Assembly: GCF_023156195.1 (NCBI RefSeq)
Contig: NZ_JAKUKA010000001.1
Location: forward strand, 3,720,001-3,784,000
DNA from: Chitinophaga sedimenti
GTDB lineage: Bacteria; Bacteroidota; Bacteroidia; Chitinophagales; Chitinophagaceae
Length of the DNA: 64,000 nucleotides
Direction: 5' to 3'
Shown here piece after piece: positions 20,261 through 31,800 of the stretch (positions are counted from its first letter, which is position 1; the number at the start of each line of letters is the position of its first letter). The notes under the pieces were generated by a model. It was given only the letters and a program-made list of their open reading frames with translations. It ran no database searches and had not been told where the DNA came from. Made by a program: the position numbers and the translations under genes.

Positions 20261-20679
20261 ATGAAAAACAAGTACTATCCGGGACTCCTTGCCGCCATTA
20301 TCCTCGTATTATCCTCCCTGCCGGGCTTTGCGCAGGACACTTCCAAAGGCCGCTGGAGCGCCAGCGCCAAGGCCGATAAACTCAGCGAAAAGATAGATAA
20401 GGAACTGCACCTCAGTAAGGAACAGGACAAACAGATTCACGCCATTAACCAGGACATCAGCCTGCGCCGCGATGCGATCAAGCGCGATACTACTATCAGT
20501 AAAAAACAAAACTGGCTGCGATCAACACCACGGATACAGAACGCAGTCAACGCTTTAAGACAGTACTCACCCCCACCCAGTATAAAAAGTGGAATGATTG
20601 GGAAATGAAGAAGAAAGAGAAACTGGAAGCCAAAATGGATAAAAAACAGGAAAAGAAGCTGGCCAAACAACAATCATGA
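20261..20679 (+). CDS. Small periplasmic Spy/CpxP-like protein, frameshifted
   Basis: About 140 residues. A signal peptide ends LPGFAQ, followed by helices rich in Lys and Glu. The segment KIDKELHLSKEQDKQIHAIN resembles the LTxxQ-containing helices of Spy-like chaperones. One A missing from the tract at 20508-20511 breaks the frame. Restoring it gives KKQKLAAINTTDTERSQRFK, then LTPTQYKKWNDWE, a second LTPxQ helix typical of this group, and a Lys-rich tail ending KKLAKQQS at 20679. It lies between the divergent amidohydrolase operon and the second sigma factor. Confidence 0.6.
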
Positions 20680-20747
20680 TACAGCCGCCCCTAGTTACAT
20701 GTTAATTTTACTTTACCCGCTTGCAATTGTGAGGCCTTTTTATTTAT

Positions 20748-20760
20748 ATTGTCTGACAAT
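20748..20760 (+). promoter_or_regulatory. Perfect 13-nt palindrome before sigma factor 2
   Basis: ATTGTC-T-GACAAT lies 12 bp before the ATG at 20773. It could be an operator or a small leader hairpin; no regulator is identified. Confidence 0.35.
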
Positions 20761-20772
20761 CACGATGGATCT

Positions 20773-21348
20773 ATGTTGGAGCTGTTCCGCGACGATGCTG
20801 TATTATGGCGTGGAGTTATCCGGGGCGAACAAGAAGCATTCCGCCAGCTGTACGAGGCTTACGCGGACCTTCTGTACGCCCATGGTCTCCGTTACATGAG
20901 CGATGCGGCCACTGTCAAAGACTGCATCCATGACCTTTTTATTGATCTGCATACTTACCACGCCTCCCTGGCGCCGGAAGTAAACATCCGCTTTTACCTG
21001 CTTCGCTCTTTCCGCCGCAAATTACATGCGGCCGCCAATAAAGCGTCCGGGAACATCGACCTGGCAGCTAACTTCCAGCTTACTTTTACAGATGATATAG
21101 AAAAGATGCTTATCCGCGGCGAGCAGGAGCGGGAAACCGTACAATTGCTGGTACGGAAACTGAACGAGCTGCCTGCCCGACAAAAAGAACTCATCTACCT
21201 GAAATTCCACTGCGACCTGGAATATGAAGAAATTGCCGTACTGATGGGCATTTCCACCGCTACCTGCCGCACTCTTTCCTACCGCGCCATCAAACAATTA
21301 CGGGAAGAAATGGCCGGCGCTCCCCTCTCCCTGCTCAGCCTTTTTTAA
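20773..21348 (+). CDS. FecI-type ECF sigma-70 factor (locus 2)
   Basis: 191 residues from MLELFRDDAVLW. Region 2 is seen in FRQLYEAYADLLYAHGLRYM and VKDCIHDLFIDLHTY, region 4 in LNELPARQKELIYLKFHCDL and YEEIAVLMGISTATCRTLSY. It heads the second sigma/FecR/SusC/SusD cluster. The open frame extends to a TTG at 20749, but that overlaps the palindrome and the ATG at 20773 fits the family. Paired with the FecR at 21405. Confidence 0.88.
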   Translation: MLELFRDDAVLWRGVIRGEQEAFRQLYEAYADLLYAHGLRYMSDAATVKDCIHDLFIDLHTYHASLAPEVNIRFYLLRSFRRKLHAAANKASGNIDLAANFQLTFTDDIEKMLIRGEQERETVQLLVRKLNELPARQKELIYLKFHCDLEYEEIAVLMGISTATCRTLSYRAIKQLREEMAGAPLSLLSLF

Positions 21349-21360
21349 TGGGTACTCCAC

Positions 21361-21386
21361 TTTTTTAAAAAATAGTTTGATTTCAG
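21361..21386 (+). promoter_or_regulatory. Conserved element between sigma factor and fecR (copy 2)
   Basis: Six T, a run of A, then AGTTTGATTTCAG, closely matching the element at 6673-6697. It starts 12 bp after the sigma stop. Confidence 0.45.
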
Positions 21387-21404
21387 CGTCTATAAAAGCA
21401 TCGT

Positions 21405-22514
21405 TTGTTGCTCTTTATTGTAAACCGCTTCTATGCAGCGCAAAAACAACAACTGGCATGGCTGAAAAAACTATTGGGTCTGCGCGACGCAGACAGCAGC
21501 CAGTTATTGTCAATACTTTCCGCTGCGGGTAACGAAAAGCTGCCGGAGGATGAAAAAGCCGCATTATGGACGCGCATCGAAGCAGGCATGAAACAGCCTG
21601 TAAAAAGACGCATCCGGCCGATGTTCTGGAAAGCAGCGGCCGCGGTGATCCTGACCGCCGGAGCCACCTGGCTGTTATGGCCTTCTTCGCCAACGCAACA
21701 GGCACTCGTAGCCTATGCCATGAGCCTGCCGGCCGACAGCAACCTCACCGAAACCCAACTGTCACTGGGCGCGCAACGCAACATATTGCTCCCCGGCAAA
21801 CAAACACAACTGCGGTACTCGGACAGCGGAGCGGTACAATCGGGCGATGCGCGGTATGTACAGGATAACCAGCACGCCTTTAATACATTGAACGTGCCTT
21901 TCGGCCGCATTGCAAAGGTAACCCTGCAGGATGGTACCCAGGTATGGCTCAACGCCGGCTCCCGGCTGGTATACCCGGCCACCTTCTCCAACCACGCGAG
22001 AGAGGTCTATGTTAGCGGCGAAGCTTATTTTGAAGTGGCCGCCAACAATGCACAACCTTTTAAAGTTTATACCGGCGATGTGACCGTTAACGTACTTGGC
22101 ACCAGTTTTAACGTAAGTGCCTACGAACAGGAAGCACAGGCCATCACCCTGGTAGCCGGCAAAGTGAATGTGGAAGCGGGCGCCACGCAAGTGACACTTA
22201 CACCGGGCGAGCAGGTCAGTTATGCTGCACAACAACAGCCCAACAAAATAAGCGGGACTAATACAGATGCATATACGTCATGGAAAGATGGGATCATTAT
22301 TGCAGATCATACGCCACTGCATGCGATACTTAAAAAACTATCGCGCTATTACAACCATACAATCATTGTAAACGGCCAGTCCGGCGGAGATACTTTCTCC
22401 GGTCGCCTGGATCTGCAAAAGAGTCTGGACGAGGTACTGAATACCATCGGCCAGACGACAGACATGGACATCAACCGGCAGGCGGGACGAATCATTTTAG
22501 AAAGTAAACGCTAA
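21405..22514 (+). CDS. FecR-family anti-sigma factor (locus 2)
   Basis: 369 residues. N-terminal cytoplasmic part, a membrane segment AAAAVILTAGATWLLWP near residues 76-92, then the FecR domain (VPFGRIAKVTLQDGTQVW, EVYVSGEAYFEVAANNAQPF, VNVLGTSFNVSAYEQEAQA) and a C-terminal DUF4974 domain (TPLHAILKKLSRYYNHTI). It transmits the signal from the STN domain of the SusC at 22591 to the sigma factor at 20773. The start is uncertain: the ATG-proximal region MLLFIVNRF is atypical, and the true start may lie a few codons downstream. Confidence 0.87.
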   Translation: MLLFIVNRFYAAQKQQLAWLKKLLGLRDADSSQLLSILSAAGNEKLPEDEKAALWTRIEAGMKQPVKRRIRPMFWKAAAAVILTAGATWLLWPSSPTQQALVAYAMSLPADSNLTETQLSLGAQRNILLPGKQTQLRYSDSGAVQSGDARYVQDNQHAFNTLNVPFGRIAKVTLQDGTQVWLNAGSRLVYPATFSNHAREVYVSGEAYFEVAANNAQPFKVYTGDVTVNVLGTSFNVSAYEQEAQAITLVAGKVNVEAGATQVTLTPGEQVSYAAQQQPNKISGTNTDAYTSWKDGIIIADHTPLHAILKKLSRYYNHTIIVNGQSGGDTFSGRLDLQKSLDEVLNTIGQTTDMDINRQAGRIILESKR

Positions 22515-22590
22515 TCAGTACACATATCAACCAATTACGGCAGTCGATACTGCCGGCGGGATTGCTATTTCATGTTAAAAATAAAAAGCT

Positions 22591-25500
22591 ATGAACAAAA
22601 TTTACGCGCGTAAAAGTCGGCTCTTTTTCGCCCTGCTGACGGGCTGCAGCCTGCTGTTCGTTACCGCCCGCGCCGCCACGCAGTCAGACGACATCAGCGT
22701 GAGCGTAAAAGACGTGAGTCTTGCCGAGCTATTCAAGAAAATACAGTCGCAAAGCAAATGGCTCATCTTTTATAAGGATGAAGCCGTAGCCCGCGAAAAA
22801 AGGTAACGCTGTACATGGTGGAGAAGCCGATAGCAACAGTGTTGGACAAAGCCCTCGCCAACACTGCGCTCACTTATAAAATATCCGGCAACCAGGTATC
22901 TATCGTTACCGACCCCGATAAAAGCACGGGCCCGCTCCGCGAGGAAAACGATACGCTGATGACCATCAAAGGCCGCATTTTCGATTCGCACGAGCCGCCT
23001 ACCGGCCTGCCAGGTGTTACTATACAGGTAAAGAACAGCCGCAACGGCGTGCTGGGCGACCCGGATGGCTACTTCAGCATTAAAGCGAAAAAGAATGACG
23101 TACTGCTTTTTACGTTGATGGGATATAAAAGTGAAGAATATCTCGTTACCAAATCAAATAGTAACCTCATTATCGCTTTAAAAGATAATGTAGCAAAACT
23201 GGATGAAGTCGTGGTAACAGGCTTGAGCGAGCAGCAGAAAAAGCATATCGCCAGCTCGTTAAGCACGCTCGATATTGGTTCGCAGATTGCCGGAAAACCG
23301 GTAACGAAGTTATCCCAGGCATTGCAGGGTGGCATTACTGGCATCAACGTATCGCAGGGATCGGGTTTACCCGGTGGCGATGCAGCCATGGTAAAGATCC
23401 GCGGCCTCAGCACCATTACCACCAATTCTGACCCGCTGGTATTGGTAGATGGCGTTCCCATGGACATGAACAATATTGACCCGGTAACGGTAGAAAGTGT
23501 GACAGTACTGAAGACGCCGCCGCTGCCGCCAGCTATGGATCCAGGGGCGCCAATGGGGTAATCGTTGTGACCACCAAACGTGGTACACCCGGAAAGGTGA
23601 GCGTGATGTACGACGGATATTACGGCTATCAAAGTCCGTCTTACTTGTCATCACTCGTCAATGCACCCAACTACATGCGCTTGTATAATGAAGCACTGGT
23701 AAACGATAACAAACCTACCATTTTTCCAGATTCGGTGATTGCCAATACGGAGTCGGGCGTTGACCCAATCAAATATCCGGACACAGACTGGCAGGATGTG
23801 ATTGTATCGAAGTATTCACCGATCACGAGCCATTCGCTGTCTGTATCCGGCGGCAATAACGTGGCGCGCTTTGCCTTTACCGGTAACTATTTATACCAGG
23901 ACGGTATGATCCCCGTCACCTGGTCAAAGCGACTGAACCTGCGCGCCAACACCTCCATCACCCTCAGTAAAAATTTTCTCGTGAACCTGGACATGGCCAC
24001 CATCCGCCTGCAGCGCAGGGAGCCTGGTAGGCCGAGCGGCAGCGGCGGTAACCGCATGCTGGAAGATGTGTTCCGCGTACCACCCACTATCCTGCCCAAA
24101 TACCCGGATAAAAATGGTTCGGAAATTTACGGGCAGTATGTAGACATCGTGAATCCACTGGCCTATGCGGAGAAAGGTGGGTACCGGCAGTGGCTGAGCG
24201 ATATGGCCAGTATCAACATACAACCAAAATGGGAACTGTTTCCCGGTTTCAACCTGAAGGGACAATTCAGCTACCGCGTGAACAGCGATGTAGTCAATGA
24301 ACGCCGCGACAACTTTAACTTTTTCGATTACTATACCGAAAAATTAACGCGTACCTGGTCTGTAAGCCGCGTGAATACGCCTTCCCGCTCTTCCTACTAC
24401 TTTCTTGCCGGTAATGCCGACTATACTTTTACCCGCAATAATCACTACTTCTATGCAATGGCAGGTTACTCCATGGAGCAGACCAACGCGGAAGGATGGG
24501 ATGTATTTTCCATGGTATCGGGTTATGCAAAGCTGAACTATTCTTATGATGATAAATACCTGCTGGAAGCCACGGTGCGTGCAGACGGGTCCTCCCGCTT
24601 CGGTCCGGGTAACAAGTTTGGCTATTTCCCCTCGGCAGCCGTGGGCTGGAATGTGCACAAAGAAGCATTCCTGGCAGACAGCCGCGTGATCAACAACCTG
24701 AAACTGCGTGCCAGTTATGGCTTGCTTGGCAACGAAAACATCGGCTATTATAAATACCAGACGCTGATCAACGCAACAACCGGCCTGGAAGAAATTAACG
24801 GTAACGCAAATATCAGCTGGGAAACCGTGAACATGCTGGACATCGGTTTTGACCTCGGCCTGTTCCCCGGCAACCGCCTGGAACTAACGTTCGACTACTA
24901 CAACAAAATCACCAACGACCTGATTATTACGCCGCCCATCTCTTATGTGGCCGGTCTGGCCAAGGTTCCGGTGAACGCAGGAAAAGTAAAAAACAACGGC
25001 TGGGAACTGGCGATCAACTATACGGAGAAACTGGGAAAAGACCTGTCGCTGACTTTGCGGCCGGGTGTATGGTACAACAAGAATGAAATCCACGGAACTG
25101 GTGGGTGGCCCCTATGTTACCGCTTCTACGAACAGCATGTACAGCTACGCACAAAAAGTAGGCTACAACATCAGCGCCATCTACGGTTATAAAACAGATG
25201 GACTGTTGCAGGCCAGCGACTTTGCGGCAGACGGCACACCGCTGATACCGGTGATCAGCAAAGCACAACCCGGCGACATTAAATACGTGGATTTCAACAA
25301 CGATAAAATTATTGACGGTAACGACCAGACCATTATCGGTAATGCTGTTCCCAAACTGAACTTCTCCGCAGATATCGCGGTGCGTTATAAAAACTTTGAC
25401 CTGGAAGTACTGTTGCAGGGAACGGGACAGAGCGATGCAGTATTACTCGGCATGCTGGCCAACCCGCTGGACATGAGCTTCGATGGCGGTATTCCCACGA

Positions 25501-25826
25501 CTTACTACTCGACCCGCTACTGGCAGCCAACACGTACAGACGCCCGTTTTCCGCGCATCACAACCTCGCCGGCAAACAGTAAACTCACCTCCGACTTCTG
25601 GTTCGAGAATGCAGCTTACATGCGCATTAAATTCGCGCAATTTGGCTACAACCTCGCATCAAATAGTTTAAAAAGAGTAGGCATCAGCAACATCCGGTTG
25701 TACCTGAATGCTCAAAACCCGTACACATTCTCTTCCTTAAAAATCATGGATCCCGAATCGAGGGGAAACCAGTGGACGTACCCGGTGATGCAGATGTACA
25801 CGATAGGCGCTAACGTTAAATTCTAA
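22591..25826 (+). CDS. SusC-family TonB-dependent transporter with STN domain (locus 2), three frameshifts
   Basis: About 1080 residues. Signal peptide (ALLTGCSLLFVTARA), STN domain (ISVSVKDVSLAELFKKIQSQ), regulatory-like domain (TGLPGVTIQVKNSRNGVLGD), a DEVVVTGL junction, plug (PLVLVDGVPMDMNNIDP) and barrel ending YTIGANVKF. Frame breaks: the A6 tract at 22796-22801 (restores EKKVTLYMVEKP), AA at 23511-23512 (restores VLKDAAAAASYGSRGANGV) and GG at 25094-25095 (joins NEIH to ELVGGPYVTASTNS). The plug motif DAAAAASYGSRGANG is the family hallmark and is only readable after repair. It imports the ligand bound by the SusD that starts 5 bp downstream. Confidence 0.9.
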
Positions 25827-25831
25827 GCAAC

Positions 25832-27428
25832 ATGAAAAAGAATCTTCTCTATATATTGACAGGAATAATGGTAGCCGCCACCTTCGGCAGCTGCGAAAAA
25901 TTCCTGACGCATGATAGTCCCACCGGCGTATCCGACGACCTCTGGTGGAAAACCGAAGCTAATGCGACCAACGCATTAGGTACCGTATATGCAGGTATGC
26001 CCGATGGCACCAAAGGCCGTAACGTCATGCTGGTATCGAGCCTGAGTGATGAAACCGTGGCCCGCCAGGATTCCCGCGGTGCTTACGAACTATATGGCAA
26101 AGGTTTGCAGGATGCCAACTGGGGTGTGGCACTTACGATCTGGCAGGACGATTACATTGACATCCGCCGTGCCTGCCGTTTCTGGAGAACGTGGATGGTT
26201 GCTTTATGGACAGTGCCCTGAAAGCACGCTATAAATATGAAGCCCGTGCGCTGCGTGCCTATTACCATATGGAACTGTTGCTCTATTTCGGTGGTATTCC
26301 TATTGTTACCAAGTCGTTACCGCAGGCCGAAAACCTGCAGGCGCGTAATACAGAGCAGGAAGTGTATGATTTTATCCGCAGCGAACTGCTCGAATGCGGC
26401 GAAAACCTGCCTGCCGAATATACCAACGCGGAAGCCTGGCGCATCAATGCCGGCGCGTGTTACGCATTCCTGATGCGCATGGCGATGTTTTACCGCAAGT
26501 ACGATGTAGCCCGCGATGCTGCGAAGAAAGTGATCGACCTGAATGTATTCCAGCTGTATAAGGCCAGCAATCCGGCAAACAGTTATACCGACCTTTTCAG
26601 TTACAACGGGGAATTGAACAAGGAACGCATCTTCTTCCGCGACGGTGGCTCCAGCACCGCCTGGACGACCTTCGTACCGCAGGGCATCGGTGGTAAAACG
26701 GTGACTTCGCCTACTATCAACGTGGTGAACAACTACGAAACCAAACAAGGCAAATCCATTTATGAACTGGGACCGGATTCACTGGCTATTTATATGAAGG
26801 ACCCGTTGTACAAAAACAACCGCGATCCGCGTATGACGGCCTCTATCCTGTTTCCCGGGCAGAAATTCATTGACAACAACTACGTACTGCAACCGTTTTT
26901 AGCCGATCCGGCGAACCAGGACCAGCTGGGCATTCAAAACTCCACAGCCACCGGCTTCTGGATAAAAAAATATGTAGATGCGAAAGACAGGAACGCGAAG
27001 GGCGGTACGCTTGACTTCATGTTCATCCGTTATGCGGAGGTGCTGCTCAGTTACGCCGAAGCGCTGATCGAAAACAACGAATGGCAGCACCCTGACGTGG
27101 TAAAGTACATCAACGAAGTACGCAGCCGCGCGCAGATGCCGCCGGTGGACGTAACCGTATACAACAACCAGGCTATGCTGCGCAAACTGATCCGCCGCGA
27201 AAGACAGGCGGAACTGGCCTTTGAAGGACAGCGGTTTTTCGACATCCGTCGATGGGAAATTCTGGACAGCGTGATGAACGGACAGGTATACGGCGCCTAC
27301 AACACGGCAACCAATACCCAGTGCCGGTAGAGATCCGCTCCTGCGACATTCAGCGCGACGTACGTTTCCCCATTCCATTAGCCGAAACACTTTCTAATAA
27401 AAACCTGAAACAGAATCCTTTTTACTAA
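25832..27428 (+). CDS. SusD-family surface lipoprotein (locus 2), two frameshifts
   Basis: About 533 residues. The lipoprotein signal ends TFGSC before EKFLTHDSP. SusD hallmarks: ARALRAYYHMELLLYFGGIP, FIRYAEVLLSYAEALIENN, LIRRERQAELAFEGQRFFDI and RRWEI. Frameshifts: near 26182 (second C restores RFLENVDGCFMDSALKA) and in the C tract 27317-27319 (restores NTPVPVEIRSCDIQRDVRF and the tail ending LKQNPFY at 27428). It binds substrate over the SusC at 22591. Nutrient class is inferred only from the downstream oxidoreductase and DUF1080 genes. Confidence 0.9.
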
Positions 27429-27444
27429 GGTGTAAAAAACAGGG

Positions 27445-27506
27445 ATAAAGGGTAAACAGCCGGGGAAAGATAATTGTATCTTGTTCCCGGGTTGTTTGCC
27501 CTTTAT
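27445..27506. terminator. Long hairpin between susD and the oxidoreductase gene
   Basis: A 62-nt imperfect palindrome: ATAAAGGG...AAACA...GGGAA on the left pairs with TTCCC...TGTTT...CCCTTTAT on the right, with two G-U pairs and one mismatch. The arm continues inward as AAGATA-ATTG-TATCTT. On the minus strand it is followed by six Ts; on the plus strand only by a weakly T-rich tract. It may act as an attenuator or a 3' end for the SusCD message. Confidence 0.55.
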
Positions 27507-27543
27507 TGTGCTTTCTATTTCCACATCTTTTTCAAACTAATCG

Positions 27544-28812
27544 ATGGAAACTAAAACTAATCACTCCAGGAGATCTTTCCTGAAAAACTCGCTGGGGGCC
27601 GTTGCGGCATTTACCATTGTGCCACGCCACGTATTGGGGCGGGGGTATATTGCACCCAGCGATCAATTAACCAAAGGCATTATCGGTGTTGGATCGATGG
27701 GCCGCGGACACATTAAATATGCCGGTACCCGGGTAGTGGCTATTTGTGATGTAGACAAAGGCCATCTCAAGACTGCCCTCGGCATGCTGGAAAAAGGCGT
27801 TAAAACATTTTCCGATTACCGGGAACTGATCCAGCTGCCGGAAGTAGACATCGTACACATTGCCACGCCGCCCCACTGGCACGGTATTATGGCAGCCGAT
27901 GCCGCGCGCGCCGGCAAGGACATCTGGTGCGAGAAACCCATGACCCGTACCATCGGCGAAGGCAAACGCGTAATGGAAGCCGTACAACAACACGGCCGCA
28001 TTTTCCGCCTCAACACCTGGTTCCGTTTCGAAGACCGTTTTTACGGCATGGGCACTACCGTAAAGCCCATCCGCAAACTGGTGGAAAGCGGCCTGCTGGG
28101 ATGGCCGCTGAAAGTAACCGTTGGCAAACACACCGGGTTCGACTGGAAGTTTTACTGGGTGGGCAAAACCAATCTGCCTACGCAAAGCGTGCCCGCAGAC
28201 CTGGACTACGATATGTGGTTAGGACCCGCGCCTTATCGTCCCTACACCTCACACCGCGTACACCAGACCTTCCGTGGTTACTGGGATTATGATGGCGGTG
28301 GCCTGGGCGACATGGGCCAGCACTACCTCGACCCTGTTCAATATATCCTGGGAAAAGATGACGAGAGCCCTGTTTCGGTAGAAGTGGATGCCCCGCAGCA
28401 ACACCCGGACGCAGTAGGCACCTGGAGAAGGATCACCTACACCTATGCCGATGGCTGCCAGATCATCCTGGATGGTGAAGGCACAGATGATAAAGCGGCG
28501 TACATCGAAGGGCCAAAAGGCAAACTGTACCCGGGCTTTAAATCCGATATTCCCGAGCTGGAAAAGAAACTGGCTGCGTTCCCAGATCCGCAACCGCAGA
28601 TGACGGACTTTGTCGCCGCCGTAAAAGGTCGCCACAAGTTTGCACTGAACGAGTCGAACGGACACCGCTCCGCTACTATTGTAAATATGGGCAAGATCGC
28701 TTTACAGCTCGGCCGCTCCCTGAAGTTCGACCCCATTAAACAGGAGTTTGTGGGCGACGAAGGCGCCAACCGGTTGATTGATCAGCCGATGCGCGGTCCC
28801 TGGACGATTTAA
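27544..28812 (+). CDS. Exported Gfo/Idh/MocA-family oxidoreductase
   Basis: 422 residues, intact. The N-terminus has SRRSFLKNSLGAVAAF, a twin-arginine signal, so the enzyme is folded with its cofactor and exported to the periplasm. The Rossmann motif GIIGVGSMGRGHIKYAG follows, then the family's ATPPHWHGIMAADAARAGKD and CEKPMTRTIGEGKRV with the conserved EKP lysine. The C-terminal half has GGGLGDMGQHYLDPVQYIL. Such secreted members oxidise sugars or glycosides using a bound NAD(P). Together with the DUF1080 protein 30 bp downstream, this suggests formation and cleavage of 3-keto-glycosides. Substrate not determined. Confidence 0.87.
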   Translation: METKTNHSRRSFLKNSLGAVAAFTIVPRHVLGRGYIAPSDQLTKGIIGVGSMGRGHIKYAGTRVVAICDVDKGHLKTALGMLEKGVKTFSDYRELIQLPEVDIVHIATPPHWHGIMAADAARAGKDIWCEKPMTRTIGEGKRVMEAVQQHGRIFRLNTWFRFEDRFYGMGTTVKPIRKLVESGLLGWPLKVTVGKHTGFDWKFYWVGKTNLPTQSVPADLDYDMWLGPAPYRPYTSHRVHQTFRGYWDYDGGGLGDMGQHYLDPVQYILGKDDESPVSVEVDAPQQHPDAVGTWRRITYTYADGCQIILDGEGTDDKAAYIEGPKGKLYPGFKSDIPELEKKLAAFPDPQPQMTDFVAAVKGRHKFALNESNGHRSATIVNMGKIALQLGRSLKFDPIKQEFVGDEGANRLIDQPMRGPWTI

Positions 28813-28842
28813 CAGCTATCTACCCACTTCTATTCCATCAAG

Positions 28843-31800
28843 ATGAAAAAATATTCCTTTATATGATAGCAGGTTGCCTCGCCGCGGGCAGCCTGAAAGC
28901 ACAGGCGCCTAAAGATCAGCGCGCACTGAGCACCCGTATCGCGGACCTGCTGCAGCAATTGCCCTCGGCAGGGAAAGACCGGCTGAATGCTAACATGCAG
29001 GAGATCAGCGCTGGGCGAACCGGGCATCACCGAACTGGTAACGATGCTGTCGCCCGAAGGCAAAGGTGACAATACGCGCCTGCAATACGCGATCGGCGGT
29101 TATGCCGGTTATATTATGCAGCCGGGCAAAGAACAGGAACGCGCTGCTGCAGTGCGCGCTTACACGAAAGCGCTGCCAAAGTTATCGAACGATGAGCTGC
29201 GCGACTTCCTGATCGGACAGTTGCAACTGATCGGCAACGACGAGGCGGTGGCACCTTTATCCACCTACTTAAAAAGCGAACGCCTGGCGGATCCGCTGCG
29301 CGTGCACTGGCAGTAATTAACACCCCTGCCGCTCAAAAGGCGCTAGTAGATGCATTAGCCTCCGCGAAAGGCAAAACGCTTGTTACCCTGGCAGAAGCCC
29401 TGGGCGATTGCCGTAGTGCCGCTGCTGTAACAGAACTCAACAAGTTGGCCACCAGCAATAATCAGCAACTCCGCAAAGTAGCCCTGTATTCCCTGGCACG
29501 GATCGGCGCCCCCGAATCGGCGGATATACTGGCAATGCAGGCAGCACAAAGCGGATATACATTCGACTATACGAATGCTACGGCATCCTATTTGTCTTAC
29601 CTCCAAAAAACCGCGGACATTAAACGCTTGCAGGAATTATGGCGTACCACGAACAAACCGGGGCAGGTGCACACGCACACTGCTGCCTTTACGTTACTGG
29701 CCACGTTGCAACCGGATAAAAACAAACTGCGTTTCCCGACAGAATTGACGCATGCCAATGCACAATACCGTGCAGCCGCAATGAAGGTGGCGGCTAACTA
29801 CAAAACAGACGAGTACGTAGAGCTGTACACCTTTATCTATAAAAAGGCGAACACGGATGTTAAAGCAGGCCTCCTGTCATTACTTGCCGCCACCGGCAAT
29901 AAAGCGGCCATCCCCGTTATTACAGCAGCTATTAAAGACAAGGCGGTGCAGCTCCCTGCTATTGAAGCAGCGGGCCGTACGGGCGACGGCACAGTGGTAC
30001 CCGCATTACTCGACGCCATGAAAAGCAATGACACCATTGTCATTGATGCGGCGAAACAGGCATTAATGACGATCAAAAGCGAGCAACTGCCATCACAGGT
30101 AGCAGCGGCGTTACCGGCAGCGACACCAGCTGCACAGGTGGCATTGATCAACGTATTAGGTGCACGCAGAGCGGGGGCACAGGTGCCGGCGATATGGCCT
30201 TTGCTGAAAAGCAACGATGCGAAAGTGAGCAAAGCAGCTTACCAGGCAGTAGCCGTTTCGGCAGATGCATCGCAATTGCCACAGTTGTTTGCGGCCCTGG
30301 CCGAAATAACCGCACCCGGCCAGCAACTGACCGGTATACAGCGTGGTATCGCAAACGCTTTAGCTACCACCCCTCAAAATGAAGCGGTAACACGCGTAGC
30401 GGCAGAAATGAAAAAGCGCCGGCCGACAGGCGCGGTAACTACCTGCCCATCTTATCGCTGATCGGCGGTAAAGAGGCGTTGAACATCGTGATCGATGCCT
30501 ACCGAAGCGGTGGCACCAAACCAGGTGCCCTGGCTGCCCTGGCCACCTGGAAAGATGGTTCCGCGATCTACCCGCTGATTGAAGTAATGCGTAAAGACCA
30601 GGATGGTGCAATAGTGATAGATGGTACGATCAACATGATCAGTACTTCCGGCTGGACCGCCGAACAGAAGTTCCTTGCCCTTCGTGAAATCATGGAGCTG
30701 ACTAAGACCAATGCACAGCGAAGTAAAATACTGAAGGAAATTGATAAGTGCAAAACCTTCCCGGCATTGATCTTTGCCGGTCAATACTGGATAACAATGC
30801 ACTGCAGGCGGATGCAGCGAACGTGGTGATGGATATTGCATTGTCCAATAAAAACTTTAACGGCGCTAACGTGAAAGCGATGTTGGAAAAGGCTTCCAAA
30901 CTGCTGAAAGGTGGCGATGCCGATTACCAGCGTGAAGCTATCCGCAAACACCTGGCGGAAATGCCTGCCGGTGAAGGTCCTGTAGCGATCTTTAACGGTA
31001 AAGACCTCAGCGGCTGGAAAGGGCTGGTGGGTAACCCCATCACCCGGGCTAAAATGACGCCGAAACAACTGGCCGCTGCACAGCAAAAAGCAGATAGCGC
31101 AATGGTTAGCGGCTGGAGTGCAAAAGATGGACTGCTCGTGTTTAACGGCCACGGCGACAACCTTTGCACCACCAAACCTTATGGCGATTTCGAGATGTTC
31201 GTCGACTGGAAAATCACGCCGGAAGGCGATGCGGGTATTTACCTGCGTGGCACGCCACAGGTGCAGATCTGGGACACATCACGTGTGAGCGTGGGTGCAC
31301 AGGTAGGTTCCGGCGGATTGTACAATAACCAGAAGAATCCTTCCAAACCGCTGAAGGTAGCAGACAATGCCATCGGGGAATGGAACAACTTCCACATCAT
31401 CATGCAGGGCGATCGCGTAACCGTATACCTCAATGGCGTACTGGTGACCGATAATACCATCCTCGAAAACTACTGGGACCGCAACCTGCCCATCTTCCCC
31501 GAAGAACAGCTGGAGTTGCAGGCGCACGGTACCTATGTAGCTTACCGCGACATCTACGTACGCGAGCTGCCCCGGCCAAAACCGTATTCGCTGACCGCGC
31601 AGGAAAAACGCGATGGTTATGAAATACTGTTTGACGGTACGAACATGCATAAATGGACAGGTAATACCACCGATTATGTAATGGAGAACGGCGACATGGT
31701 GATTTATCCTAAGAACGGCGGCAAAGGCAACCTGTATACTAAAAAGGAATACGCCAATTTCATCTACCGTTTCGAGTTCCAATTAACGCCCGGCGCCAAC

